Positions 46,258-54,681 of a stretch of DNA of 64,000 nucleotides are shown here, in pieces (within the stretch, counting starts at the first letter, position 1; the number at the start of each line of letters is the position of its first letter). The translations under genes were made by a program, and so were the position numbers. The notes under the pieces are model-generated. The model was not told the DNA's origin, made no database searches, and saw only the letters and a list, made by a program, of their open reading frames with translations. Source of the DNA: JBALVT01 sp047612385 (GTDB lineage: Bacteria; Pseudomonadota; Gammaproteobacteria; Pseudomonadales; Halieaceae); contig JBLGAR010000007.1 in assembly GCA_047612385.1 (NCBI GenBank), positions 8,464-72,463 of the forward strand, given 5' to 3'.

Positions 46258-47664
46258 ATGTCAGAGCAGACTCTGAAGTTAATAGAAGAAAGTGAAGCGC
46301 GCTGGGTAGACCTGCGATTTACCGATACCCGTGGCAAGGAACAGCACGTTTCGGTGCCGTCCAAAGAAATATCTGAAGACTTCTTCGAAGGCGGCAAGAT
46401 GTTTGACGGTTCATCAATTTCGGGCTGGAAAGGCATCAACGAGTCAGACATGATACTGATGCCGGATGACAGCACCTCTGTTTTAGACCCTTTTACCGAC
46501 GAGACCACCATAATCCTGCGCTGTGACGTTGTTGAGCCAATGACCATGCAAGGTTATGAGCGCGACCCTCGCTCTGTCGCCAAACGTGCAGAAGAGTACT
46601 TGAAGTCTACCGGTCTTGGCGATATCGCATTCTTTGGTCCCGAGCCAGAGTTCTTTGTATTTGACGATGTGAAATGGCACTCTGAAATGAGTGGCGCTGG
46701 CTACAGCATTAACTCAGAAGAAGCGGCCTGGGCGTCAAACCAATCTTTCGACGATGGCAACATCGGCCACAGGCCTGGCGTTAAAGGGGGCTACTTCCCC
46801 GTACCGCCAGTCGATTCTCTGCACGATATCCGCGCGGCAATGTGCGGAGCCATGGAGCAAATGGGCCTGGATATCGAAGTACACCACCACGAAGTTGGCA
46901 CCGCCGGACAGTGCGAGATTGGCGTTAGATTCAACACGCTGGTCAAGAAAGCCGACGAAGTTCAAATCCTGAAATACTGCGTACATAACGTAGCACATGC
47001 TTACGGCAAGACGTCTACTTTCATGCCCAAGCCCCTAGTCGGTGATAACGGCAGCGGTATGCACGTGCACATGTCTATCGCTAAAGATGGCGAAAACACC
47101 TTTGCGGGCGACGGTTATGCCGGTCTGTCTGAAACTGCGCTGTTCTACATAGGCGGCGTTATCAAGCACGCTCGTTCGTTGAACGCGTTTACCAATGCAT
47201 CGACCAACTCTTACAAGCGTCTGGTTCCAGGCTTTGAAGCACCGGTAATGCTGGCCTACTCGGCCCGCAACCGATCTGCTTCTATCCGCATTCCTTATGA
47301 GCCAAATCCCAAAGGCAAACGTATTGAAGTTCGTTTCCCGGATCCCACTGCAAACCCTTACCTGGCATTTGCTGCCCTACTAATGGCTGGCCTCGACGGC
47401 ATTCAAAACAAAATCCACCCTGGTGACCCTGCCGATAAGGATTTGTATGACCTGCCTCCTGAAGAAGGTAAGTTGATCCCCACTGTATCTTCCAGCCTTG
47501 AGATGTCGCTGGCGGCACTGGATGCAGACCGCAGCTTCCTAACGTCAGGTTCCGTGTTCACCGATGATATGATCGATGGATATATTGCGCTTAAGAGCCA
47601 GGAAATAGAAAGACTGAACATGACGACTCACCCGGTTGAATTCGACATGTACTACTCTCTGTAA
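46258..47664 (+). CDS. glnA: Glutamine synthetase, type I
   Basis: 468-residue dodecameric enzyme that makes glutamine from glutamate and ammonia. The start is the ATG at 46258 (MSEQTLKLIEE), preceded by GGAGG. Beta-Grasp N-domain with KMFDGSSISGWKGI; metal ligands in FGPEPEFFVFDD and HHHEVGTAGQCEIG; ATP-loop KPLVGDNGSGMHVHMS. The adenylylation tyrosine is Tyr397 in DLYDLPPEE, so GlnE-type control is expected. Transcription is probably NtrC/sigma-54 dependent under nitrogen limitation. Confidence 0.98.
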   Translation: MSEQTLKLIEESEARWVDLRFTDTRGKEQHVSVPSKEISEDFFEGGKMFDGSSISGWKGINESDMILMPDDSTSVLDPFTDETTIILRCDVVEPMTMQGYERDPRSVAKRAEEYLKSTGLGDIAFFGPEPEFFVFDDVKWHSEMSGAGYSINSEEAAWASNQSFDDGNIGHRPGVKGGYFPVPPVDSLHDIRAAMCGAMEQMGLDIEVHHHEVGTAGQCEIGVRFNTLVKKADEVQILKYCVHNVAHAYGKTSTFMPKPLVGDNGSGMHVHMSIAKDGENTFAGDGYAGLSETALFYIGGVIKHARSLNAFTNASTNSYKRLVPGFEAPVMLAYSARNRSASIRIPYEPNPKGKRIEVRFPDPTANPYLAFAALLMAGLDGIQNKIHPGDPADKDLYDLPPEEGKLIPTVSSSLEMSLAALDADRSFLTSGSVFTDDMIDGYIALKSQEIERLNMTTHPVEFDMYYSL

Positions 47665-47686
47665 TCGTTCAATAAGCACTTCGATT

Positions 47687-47711
47687 AAGGTCCGCTCTGC
47701 GGGCCTTTTTT
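47687..47711 (+). terminator. Rho-independent terminator of glnA
   Basis: AAGGTCCGC / GCGGGCCTT stem (one G-T pair) with a short loop, followed by TTTTTT, 22 bp after the glnA stop. Confidence 0.88.
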
Positions 47712-47816
47712 ATGCTCGTTGCTGTTTCAGCTTTTCACCTTAAAAAACAGAGGCTAGAGCATCCCACCTGGTTTTTTGCTAATCTACAAGCAACCAAAAA
47801 TAAGATGGATTGACTC

Positions 47817-48332
47817 ATGACACGAATTTTATGCATTGCGCTGCTTATCTTGCCCGCATTGGTGTCAGCACAGATTTACAAAACAACTGACAAAAACGGT
47901 AACGTCGTGTACACAGACCAGCCCTCCAAAAGCGGTACCGCGCACGAAACTATAGAATTAAAGGAGACCAACACTGCCCCTCCACCCCCCGAAGTGGTGA
48001 GGCCAGCCCCTATAGCCGATACCGAATCCGAGGAAAAAAACTACGCAGTCGAAATAAGCTCCCCAACTCACGAGGCAACTATTCCCAACGGACCGGGAAA
48101 TTTCCCTCTGGTCATATCGCTAGAGCCCGCACTTTCAGAGGGCGAAAGCCTGCAACTGTATCTGGACGGGGTTGCCCGAGGAGAGCCACAACACTCACTT
48201 GTATGGCAGCTTACCAATGTATTTCGCGGAGCACATGACCTAACGGTCAGCGTACTCAATGCTGATAACTCTCCTATCGCCACCTCAACTCCGGTTCGTG
48301 TTTACGTGTTTCGACCCTCTATAAATAACTAA
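47817..48332 (+). CDS. Periplasmic DUF4124-domain protein
   Basis: 171 residues. A signal peptide (1-18, cleavage after VSA) is followed directly by a DUF4124 domain (IYKTTDKNGNVVYTDQPS, about 20-37), then a proline-rich linker and a beta-sandwich-like C-terminal domain (ISLEPALSEGESLQLYLDG...). Genes of this type commonly sit between glnA and glnL in pseudomonads and relatives. Function unknown. Confidence 0.82.
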   Translation: MTRILCIALLILPALVSAQIYKTTDKNGNVVYTDQPSKSGTAHETIELKETNTAPPPPEVVRPAPIADTESEEKNYAVEISSPTHEATIPNGPGNFPLVISLEPALSEGESLQLYLDGVARGEPQHSLVWQLTNVFRGAHDLTVSVLNADNSPIATSTPVRVYVFRPSINN

Positions 48333-48372
48333 GCCAAACGCGTGCACCACTAGACACTTGCAGCTAGAAAGC

Positions 48373-48387
48373 GCACCATAATGGTGC
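48373..48387 (+). promoter_or_regulatory. NtrC-binding palindrome upstream of glnL
   Basis: GCACCATAATGGTGC is a near-perfect palindrome and differs from the NtrC consensus at one central base. It lies about 160 bp before the predicted glnL sigma-54 start, a workable enhancer distance. It is nested inside a larger inverted repeat, CACCACTAGA (48345-48354) / TCTAGTGGTG (48389-48398). Confidence 0.8.
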
Positions 48388-48443
48388 ATCTAGTGGTGGT
48401 CTAACTTACCCTTTCGGCGTCATCCCGGCACAGCCACATTAAA

Positions 48444-48457
48444 TGTAAGTACTTACA
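48444..48457. promoter_or_regulatory. 14-bp perfect palindrome, possible operator
   Basis: TGTAAGTACTTACA is fully symmetric; an extra half-copy ACTTAC follows at 48461-48466. It lies between the NtrC site and the glnL promoter. No matching regulator recognised. Confidence 0.45.
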
Positions 48458-48515
48458 TACACTTACGGCCCCTGAACAAAAGAAAGCCTTTCTTTCTGTG
48501 ATGAATCACAACAAT

Positions 48516-48531
48516 TGGCTTCAAAATTGCA
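48516..48531 (+). promoter_or_regulatory. Sigma-54 promoter of glnL-glnG
   Basis: TGGCTT-CAAAA-TTGCA has the invariant -24 GG (48517-48518) and -12 GC (48529-48530) with 10 bp between, the same 16-bp layout as the glnA promoter. Predicted start near 48541, 35 bp before the glnL ATG. Confidence 0.75.
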
Positions 48532-48575
48532 GACGAGAGACGTAGGCCCCGAACAGTGGGCAACGATAGGGCAAT

Positions 48576-49643
48576 ATGCAGTATAAACAGGACATTCTGG
48601 ACAATCTCAGCACAGGGATTATCACGCTTGATGGCTCGTTAACCGTCACAAGCCTGAACGCTGCTGCACAGGTGTTGCTGGAGCTGTCTGCCTCCAGAGC
48701 AATCGGCACACACGCCGCACAGTTGATCCTAAGAGACCGAGATTGGCTCACTAGCCTGGAACAGGGGCTTGAGCGCAATAGCCCACTGACTCGCCGTGGC
48801 GTGGCAATTGTTCTGCAATCGGGTCAAGAAATACACGTAGATCTCATCGTCAACCCGATCCCCATTCATGACGACAGCGGCATCAGGCTCATTGTGGAGT
48901 TACAAGCCGTGGACAGGTTCCTAAAGATTAGTCGGGAAGAAGGCATCATCCACGCTCAAGAAACAACGCGCACCGTCATTCGGGGGCTGGCCCACGAAAT
49001 CAAGAACCCTCTGGGTGGTGTACGCGGAGCGGCGCAGCTTCTTGCTAAAGAGCTTCCCAGCGCGGAGCTAAAAGAATACACCCAGGTCATTATTCGCGAG
49101 GCAGACCGTCTCCGAGACCTTGTTGACCGGCTGCTTGGCCCAAACCACCAAATGTCTATAGAAGAACTGAATATTCACGAGATTCTGGAGCATGTGCGTA
49201 ACTTGGTGGCAGCTGAATCGGGCAACAGCGCTACTATCGAGCGGGATTACGACCCGTCCATTCCCGAAATCCAGGGCGATCGCTCTCAACTAATACAAGT
49301 TGTGCTCAATATCATGCTCAATGCACTACAGGCGGCAAAAAACCCCGAAGACTGCACTATCACCGTGCGCACCCGAACCCAGCGTCAATTCACAATCGGC
49401 GCAATACGACATCGATTGGTAAGCCGGGTGGAAATTACGGACAACGGGCCGGGCATTCCCATGGATTTGCAACACGCTATCTTCGCTCCAATGGTGACAG
49501 GCAGGTCGAATGGCACCGGCCTGGGCTTGTCTATTGCCCAATCAATTGTCAATCGACACGGTGGCCTCATCCAATGCGAGAGCGAGCCGGGAAACACAAC
49601 CTTTATCATTTACCTACCCATGGAAGTAAACAATGCGCGATAA
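48576..49643 (+). CDS. glnL: Nitrogen regulation sensor kinase NtrB (GlnL)
   Basis: 355-residue cytoplasmic histidine kinase/phosphatase that sets NtrC phosphorylation in response to PII. PAS domain (about 5-110), HisKA box RGLAHEIKNPLGG with His140, N-box VVLNIMLNALQAA, G1 ITDNGPGIP and G2 GRSNGTGLGLSI. No membrane segment. The 3' end overlaps glnG by 11 bp. Confidence 0.95.
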   Translation: MQYKQDILDNLSTGIITLDGSLTVTSLNAAAQVLLELSASRAIGTHAAQLILRDRDWLTSLEQGLERNSPLTRRGVAIVLQSGQEIHVDLIVNPIPIHDDSGIRLIVELQAVDRFLKISREEGIIHAQETTRTVIRGLAHEIKNPLGGVRGAAQLLAKELPSAELKEYTQVIIREADRLRDLVDRLLGPNHQMSIEELNIHEILEHVRNLVAAESGNSATIERDYDPSIPEIQGDRSQLIQVVLNIMLNALQAAKNPEDCTITVRTRTQRQFTIGAIRHRLVSRVEITDNGPGIPMDLQHAIFAPMVTGRSNGTGLGLSIAQSIVNRHGGLIQCESEPGNTTFIIYLPMEVNNAR

Positions 49644-51039
49644 CACTAAGGTCTGGGTGGTTGATGACGACAGCTCTATCCGCTGGGTGCTGGAAAAAGC
49701 CCTCTCTCAGGCTGGAATCAATAATGCCAGTTTCGAAGACGGCGAACACCTGCTGGAGCGGCTAAGACACGAGCAACCTGATGTCATTATCAGCGATATT
49801 CGCATGCCTGGCATAGACGGGCACGAACTTTTGACAGTGATCATCGAGGCACATCCAAACCTCCCGGTCATCATCACCACCGCACACTCAGACCTCGAAA
49901 GCGCGGTTGCCTCCTACCAAAGAGGCGCCTTTGAGTATCTCCCCAAGCCCTTCGATATTGAAGAAGTCATTAGTATCACTGAACGCGCACTGGCACACGC
50001 TCAAGAAAAACGCGCTGAAACGCCTCCAAGGCAAGAATTGCCCCAGACCGAAATTATCGGTGAGGCACCTGCTATGCAAGAGGTTTTTCGCGCTATTGGC
50101 AGGCTCGCACACAGCAACATCACGGTTTTGATCAACGGTGAGTCCGGCACTGGCAAAGAGCTGGTCGCCCAAGCTTTGCACCGTCACAGCCCGCGATCAC
50201 AGAAACCATTTATTGCACTCAACATGGCAGCTATTCCGAGAGATCTTCTGGAATCCGAATTATTCGGACACGAAAAGGGCGCTTTTACCGGGGCCAACAC
50301 CAAACGCGAGGGCAGATTTGAGCAAGCCGACGGCGGCACACTATTTCTGGATGAGATAGGCGACATGCCCGCAGAAACACAGACTCGCCTACTGCGGGTA
50401 TTGGCAGATGGGGAGTTTTATCGGGTCGGTGGCCATACTTCCATCAAGGTCGACGTGCGCATCATCGCCGCAACCCATCAGGATTTAGAGCTTCTGGTGC
50501 AACGGGGAGATTTTAGAGAGGATCTTTTTCATCGCCTCAATGTAATCCGCATCCATATACCCAAGCTCAGCGAGCGAAGAGAAGACATTCCTCGTCTCAT
50601 GCAATACTTTTTCCAGGAGGCCGCCGAGGAATTGGGTGGAGAGCCCAAAGTATTGCTACCCAGCACAGAGAAATTCCTTTCAGAACTACCCTGGCCTGGT
50701 AATGTACGGCAATTGGAAAACACCTGCCGATGGATAACGGTAATGGCTTCTGGCCGGGAAGTGCATTTGGCGGATCTTCCTCCCGAGCTTGGGATACAGA
50801 GCGCACCAGGGGCAACAGATGATGAAAGCGAGTGGCGCGATCAACTGCACAAATGGGCAAGTAACGAATTAGTGCAAGGCAAGCACGACATATTGTCCGA
50901 AGCGGTTCCTGAGTTCGAACGCGTTTTGATTGAGGTGGCATTGGCGCACTCACAGGGGCGAAAGCGAAACGCGGCAGAATTACTCGGATGGGGCAGAAAT
51001 ACCCTGACCCGTAAGATGAAAGAACTGGAGATGCAGTAG
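49633..51039 (+). CDS. glnG: Nitrogen regulator NtrC (GlnG)
   Basis: 468-residue sigma-54 activator. Receiver domain with DDD at 11-13, phospho-acceptor Asp55 (ISDIRMPG) and Lys105; AAA+ domain with Walker A GESGTGKE (about 170), the sigma-54 contact loop GAFTGA (about 218) and FLDEIGDMP; C-terminal Fis-type helix-turn-helix (NAAELLGWGRNTLTRKMKEL). Expected to bind the palindromes seen before glnA and glnL. Confidence 0.97.
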   Translation: MRDNTKVWVVDDDSSIRWVLEKALSQAGINNASFEDGEHLLERLRHEQPDVIISDIRMPGIDGHELLTVIIEAHPNLPVIITTAHSDLESAVASYQRGAFEYLPKPFDIEEVISITERALAHAQEKRAETPPRQELPQTEIIGEAPAMQEVFRAIGRLAHSNITVLINGESGTGKELVAQALHRHSPRSQKPFIALNMAAIPRDLLESELFGHEKGAFTGANTKREGRFEQADGGTLFLDEIGDMPAETQTRLLRVLADGEFYRVGGHTSIKVDVRIIAATHQDLELLVQRGDFREDLFHRLNVIRIHIPKLSERREDIPRLMQYFFQEAAEELGGEPKVLLPSTEKFLSELPWPGNVRQLENTCRWITVMASGREVHLADLPPELGIQSAPGATDDESEWRDQLHKWASNELVQGKHDILSEAVPEFERVLIEVALAHSQGRKRNAAELLGWGRNTLTRKMKELEMQ

Positions 51040-51054
51040 CGGTAAACGCGTCAA

Positions 51055-51519
51055 TCAGGCGCCGCCCTCAAAGCCCTGTTGTCGCCAGGCCTCGTAGCTG
51101 ACAATGGCCACGGCATTAGACAGATTCAAGCTGCGACTGTTCTCCTGCATTGGAATACGCGCACGCATCTGAGGGGGAACCGACTTGAGAACATCGGTGG
51201 GCAGACCACTTGTTTCAGAGCCAAACAGAAGCACATCATCGGGCGCATAAACGATAGCGGCGTGATCAACCGTGCCCTTGGTGGTACAGGCAACGATACG
51301 GCGTCCGCCCATGCTTTCAAGAAATGCAGCATAATCGATATGTCGTGTAACGTTCGCCATATCGTGGTAATCCAAACCCGCCCGACGCACATTCTTTTCC
51401 TCGAGGCTAAATCCCAAGGGCTCAATCAAATGCAGCGCACAGCCATTATTCGCAACAAGACGAATAATGTTGCCCGTATTAGGGGCAATGCGAGGTTCGA
51501 AAAGCGCAATGTGAAACAT
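51055..51519 (-). CDS. trmL: tRNA (cytidine/uridine-34-2'-O)-methyltransferase TrmL
   Basis: 154-residue SpoU/SPOUT methyltransferase for the wobble base of tRNA-Leu. Motif 1 PNTGNIIRLVANNG (about 12-25), motif 2 LLFGSETSGLP (about 93-103) and motif 3 IPMQENSRSLNLSNAVAI (about 121-138) form the trefoil knot. Last gene of the minus-strand rhodanese-grxC-secB-trmL run, separated from secB by a strong inverted repeat. Confidence 0.95.
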   Translation of the reverse strand: MFHIALFEPRIAPNTGNIIRLVANNGCALHLIEPLGFSLEEKNVRRAGLDYHDMANVTRHIDYAAFLESMGGRRIVACTTKGTVDHAAIVYAPDDVLLFGSETSGLPTDVLKSVPPQMRARIPMQENSRSLNLSNAVAIVSYEAWRQQGFEGGA

Positions 51520-51550
51520 AGGAACTCGTGTCAGGTTTACTCAGAAACAA

Positions 51551-51624
51551 GCAGCCCTGGGAGGCGTTTTACCTCAAGGATCTGCCCCTTGAACCGCCTG
51601 AGGTAAAACGCTTCCCAGGGCTGC
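51551..51624. repeat. 26-bp inverted repeat between secB and trmL
   Basis: Arms 51551-51576 and 51599-51624 are inverse copies with 25 of 26 positions matching (the mismatch would be a G-U pair in RNA), around a 22-nt loop. No T-run follows on either strand, so it is not a standard terminator. It may be an RNA processing or stability hairpin in the secB-trmL transcript, or a small repetitive element. Confidence 0.85.
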
Positions 51625-51651
51625 GATCTAAAACGTTACTAGCTAAGAAAA

Positions 51652-52164
51652 CTAGTGAGTAGCCGTCTCTGCCCCACCCTCAGCCGCCTGAGACTGCGCC
51701 TGAGCCAAAGCCTGCTGATAAAGCGCATCAAAGTTCACCGGCGCCAACATAACAGGAGGAAAGCCACCTTTCACACAAACCGAATCGATGTTCTCGCGTG
51801 CATAAGGGAACAAAATATTGGGCGCTGCTGTACCCAGAATACGGCGCAAATCCTCACCTTCAAAACCGGTGATAAAAAAGATTCCGGCCTGCTGCACTTC
51901 AACAAGGAAAGCCGTTTCCTCGTCAACTTTGGAAGTAATAGTGACCGTTAGAACGACTTCGTAGTTGCCCTGGTCATCAATCAGGTCGCTCTTGGTGTTG
52001 AGCTCAACATTCACTTTAGGCTGCCACTGCTTCTTGAAAATATTAGGGCTGGAAGGCGACTCAAAGGACAAGTCCTTCGCAAAAATGCGCTGCATTACAA
52101 ATTGCTGCGGCGGCTTTTCATCGGTTTTAACTTCTTCGCCTGCTTGTACTTCTTCGTCTGCCAT
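51652..52164 (-). CDS. secB: Protein-export chaperone SecB
   Basis: 170-residue tetrameric chaperone that keeps preproteins unfolded and hands them to SecA. Conserved QRIFAKDLSFESPSSP (about 25-40), VEVQQAGIFFI, and the LFPYARENIDSVCVKGGFPPVMLAPVNFDALY block (in part, about 118-148). Acidic N- and C-terminal tails are typical. A 13-bp direct repeat (TACTCACTAGTTT on the minus strand) covers its stop codon and recurs 15 bp upstream of its start. Confidence 0.96.
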   Translation of the reverse strand: MADEEVQAGEEVKTDEKPPQQFVMQRIFAKDLSFESPSSPNIFKKQWQPKVNVELNTKSDLIDDQGNYEVVLTVTITSKVDEETAFLVEVQQAGIFFITGFEGEDLRRILGTAAPNILFPYARENIDSVCVKGGFPPVMLAPVNFDALYQQALAQAQSQAAEGGAETATH

Positions 52165-52229
52165 ATTCGTATTCTCCGTAAACTAGTGAGTATTTATTCG
52201 TTATTGTTTGATAGAACTCAAGCTGCGGC

Positions 52230-52490
52230 TTAGCTCGCTTGCAGCATGGTGTCGAGCTGTCCCTGGCGGTTGAGCAGGTTCAAATCGTCAAAACCACCTA
52301 TATGTGTATCCCCAATCCATATCTGTGGAACAGTATTGCGACCGCTGGCCTCAACCATTTGCTGTCGCAGTTCGTTGCGGCCGTCTACGGCGATATCCTC
52401 ATAGGCGACATTCTTGTCATCGAGCAGGCTCTTCGCAGCCGTACAATAAGGGCAGAAACGAGTGCTGTACATTTTGACCTGATTTGACAT
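52230..52490 (-). CDS. grxC: Glutaredoxin 3
   Basis: 86-residue thioltransferase. Active site CPYC (residues 14-17), TVPQIWIG cis-proline loop (about 53-60) and GGFDDLN glutathione-binding end. Nine bp after the rhodanese gene and 65 bp before secB. Confidence 0.96.
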   Translation of the reverse strand: MSNQVKMYSTRFCPYCTAAKSLLDDKNVAYEDIAVDGRNELRQQMVEASGRNTVPQIWIGDTHIGGFDDLNLLNRQGQLDTMLQAS

Positions 52491-52499
52491 GTTTATAGG

Positions 52500-52913
52500 C
52501 TACTTAACAGTTGGGAGTTGAAGATTGCCCCATTCCATCATGCCGCCACTCATCTTATAAACTCGCTCAAAACCATTGGCACGGAGCTGTTTACCGGCGG
52601 CACCGGATTGCTGACCCATCTTACACACTAAAATAATGGGGCTGCTTTTGTGCTTTTCAAGCTCGCCGATACGCGCCTCTACTTTGGTAGCGGGAATATT
52701 AAGCGCTTCTACAATATGGCCACCCTTATAAGCACTAGCATCTCGCAGGTCGAGGAATACGCCTTTTTCAGAATTGACGAGATTAATTGCCTGCTGAGGA
52801 GACACAGACGGACCCGATTTACGGGACTCGTGAAATATGAGCATGATCACCACAGCGACAAGCGCCGCTACAAGCGTCCATTGCTGGCCGACAAATTCTA
52901 GAAACAATTCCAT
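52500..52913 (-). CDS. Membrane-anchored rhodanese-like protein (YibN type)
   Basis: 137 residues: one N-terminal transmembrane helix (about 10-28) and a rhodanese domain with FLDLRDASAYKGGHI (about 53-67) and the active-site loop LVCKMGQQSGAAGK (Cys near 97). Sulfurtransferase of unknown acceptor. Conserved partner of grxC and secB in gammaproteobacteria; divergent from gpmI. Confidence 0.9.
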   Translation of the reverse strand: MELFLEFVGQQWTLVAALVAVVIMLIFHESRKSGPSVSPQQAINLVNSEKGVFLDLRDASAYKGGHIVEALNIPATKVEARIGELEKHKSSPIILVCKMGQQSGAAGKQLRANGFERVYKMSGGMMEWGNLQLPTVK

Positions 52914-53124
52914 GGTAGGGTTCTGTCTATACCTTTTTCGAGGTTTGCTGGGCAGCTAGCATCACGAAAACGTTCTGATCGTGATTTTTAAGGCTTGGGG
53001 CTGCTCAAAAAGGCGGCAATTATACTGCGCTGACTCAGATCAAGTCTATGTTATAAACCCCCAGACGAGGTAAAATGCTGCGGTCGAATACCGTCTGATC
53101 AATCACCGCAATTCTGGAACAGCT

Positions 53125-54681
53125 ATGAGTCAATCCGGGAAATCACCCACAGCCCTCATCATCCTGGACGGTTGGGGCCACCGCGAGGAAACCAAGGATA
53201 ACGCTATTGCCCATGGAGCTACCCCAAACTGGGACAGGCTTTGGGAGCAAGCTCCCCATACACTTGTTTGCGCCTCTGGAATGGAGGTTGGTTTGCCGCC
53301 CGGACAAATGGGCAATTCCGAAGTAGGCCATATGAGCCTGGGGGCTGGTCGCGTGGTTTATCAGAACATCAGCAAAATCGACAAGGCCATCGACGATGGG
53401 ACCTTTGATAGTAACAAAGCCTATGTCGATGCGATCGACAAGGCTAACGCCAACAGTGGGGCCGTTCACATATTGGGTTTGCTGTCCGCCGGAGGCGTTC
53501 ACAGCCATGAAGACCAGATACTCGCCGCTATAAGACTGGCAGCCCTGCGCGGCTCCAAGAAAATCTATATGCACGCATTCCTAGATGGCCGGGACACTCC
53601 ACCGCGCAGTGCGGCCGGTTCACTACAAAAAGTGGAAGACCTGTTAAAGGAATTGGATTGCGGTGCTATTGCCAGCATTGTCGGCCGTTACTACGCCATG
53701 GACAGGGACAACCGCTGGGACAGAGTCGAATACGCATACGAAATGCTAACGCAAGCGAAGGCGTCGTACACCGCATCCTCTGCACAAGCGGCCTTGAAAG
53801 CGGCTTACGAGCGCCATGAAAATGATGAGTTTGTTAAATCGACGGTCATCTGCGGCTCACAAAACCAGGCAGTGGCAATACATGACGGCGACTCAGTGCT
53901 GTTTATGAATTTCAGATCGGATCGCGCTCGCCAACTGACGCGAGCGTTTGTTGATAAAAACTTTGATCAATTTGAACGCAAAGTGGTGCCACAACTGGCA
54001 AATTTTGTAATGACCACCGAGTACTCCGCTGACATCGACACCACAATCGCCTTCCCTTCCGAATCACTGGACAATGTTCTGGGAGACTACCTGGCCAAAC
54101 AGGGCAAAACTCAACTTCGTATTGCGGAGACGGAGAAGTACGCCCACGTTACCTTTTTCTTCAGCGGAGGACGGGAAGCTCTATTTCCAGGTGAAGAGCG
54201 CATCATGGTCCCCTCCCCGGATGTCGCTACCTATGATTTACAGCCCGAGATGAACGCGCCAGAACTGACCGACAAATTGGTGGCCGCCATCCACTCCGGA
54301 AAATACGATCTAATTGTTTGCAACTATGCCAACGGGGATATGGTTGGCCACACAGGCATATTTGATGCTGCCGTGGCGGCAGTTGAAGCTTTGGATAAAT
54401 GCATCGGCAGAGTAGAAGCTGCACTGCTGGAAGTCGGCGGGCAAGCGTTGATAACGGCGGATCATGGCAATTGCGAACAAATGGTAGATTACGAATCGGG
54501 CCAGCTGCACACTCAGCACACGACCGAGCTGGTGCCACTGGTCTATGTGGGCAACCGCAAGCTCACACTAGCGCCTTCAGGGGGCAAACTGGCCGATATA
54601 GCGCCCACGCTGCTCTCGTTGATGGCCTTGGAACAACCTGGCGAAATGTCCGGAGTGAATCTTGCGGAGACCTCGCGCTGA
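53125..54681 (+). CDS. gpmI: 2,3-bisphosphoglycerate-independent phosphoglycerate mutase
   Basis: 518-residue manganese-dependent glycolytic mutase of the alkaline phosphatase superfamily. LIILDGWGHREE with metal Asp15; phospho-serine Ser65 in GQMGNSEVGHMSLGAG; DGRDTPPRSA; the C-terminal metal ligands NYANGDMVGHTG and TADHGNCEQM. First gene of gpmI-envC-ctpA-yibQ. A TATACT at 53021-53026 may be its -10 box. Confidence 0.97.
   Translation: MSQSGKSPTALIILDGWGHREETKDNAIAHGATPNWDRLWEQAPHTLVCASGMEVGLPPGQMGNSEVGHMSLGAGRVVYQNISKIDKAIDDGTFDSNKAYVDAIDKANANSGAVHILGLLSAGGVHSHEDQILAAIRLAALRGSKKIYMHAFLDGRDTPPRSAAGSLQKVEDLLKELDCGAIASIVGRYYAMDRDNRWDRVEYAYEMLTQAKASYTASSAQAALKAAYERHENDEFVKSTVICGSQNQAVAIHDGDSVLFMNFRSDRARQLTRAFVDKNFDQFERKVVPQLANFVMTTEYSADIDTTIAFPSESLDNVLGDYLAKQGKTQLRIAETEKYAHVTFFFSGGREALFPGEERIMVPSPDVATYDLQPEMNAPELTDKLVAAIHSGKYDLIVCNYANGDMVGHTGIFDAAVAAVEALDKCIGRVEAALLEVGGQALITADHGNCEQMVDYESGQLHTQHTTELVPLVYVGNRKLTLAPSGGKLADIAPTLLSLMALEQPGEMSGVNLAETSR

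Noticed and set aside
48497..48510. CRP or FNR site (TGTGATGAATCACA) before glnL
   Set aside because: The spacing is 4 bp between TGTGA and TCACA where CRP needs 6, and the half-sites do not fit FNR.
51079..51606. 175-codon plus-strand frame opposite trmL
   Set aside because: Antisense to trmL and running through the inverted repeat; no motifs.
54399..54677. Upstream in-frame ATG that would make envC 93 codons longer
   Set aside because: The extra part lies within gpmI in another frame, is not protein-like, and would bury the signal peptide.
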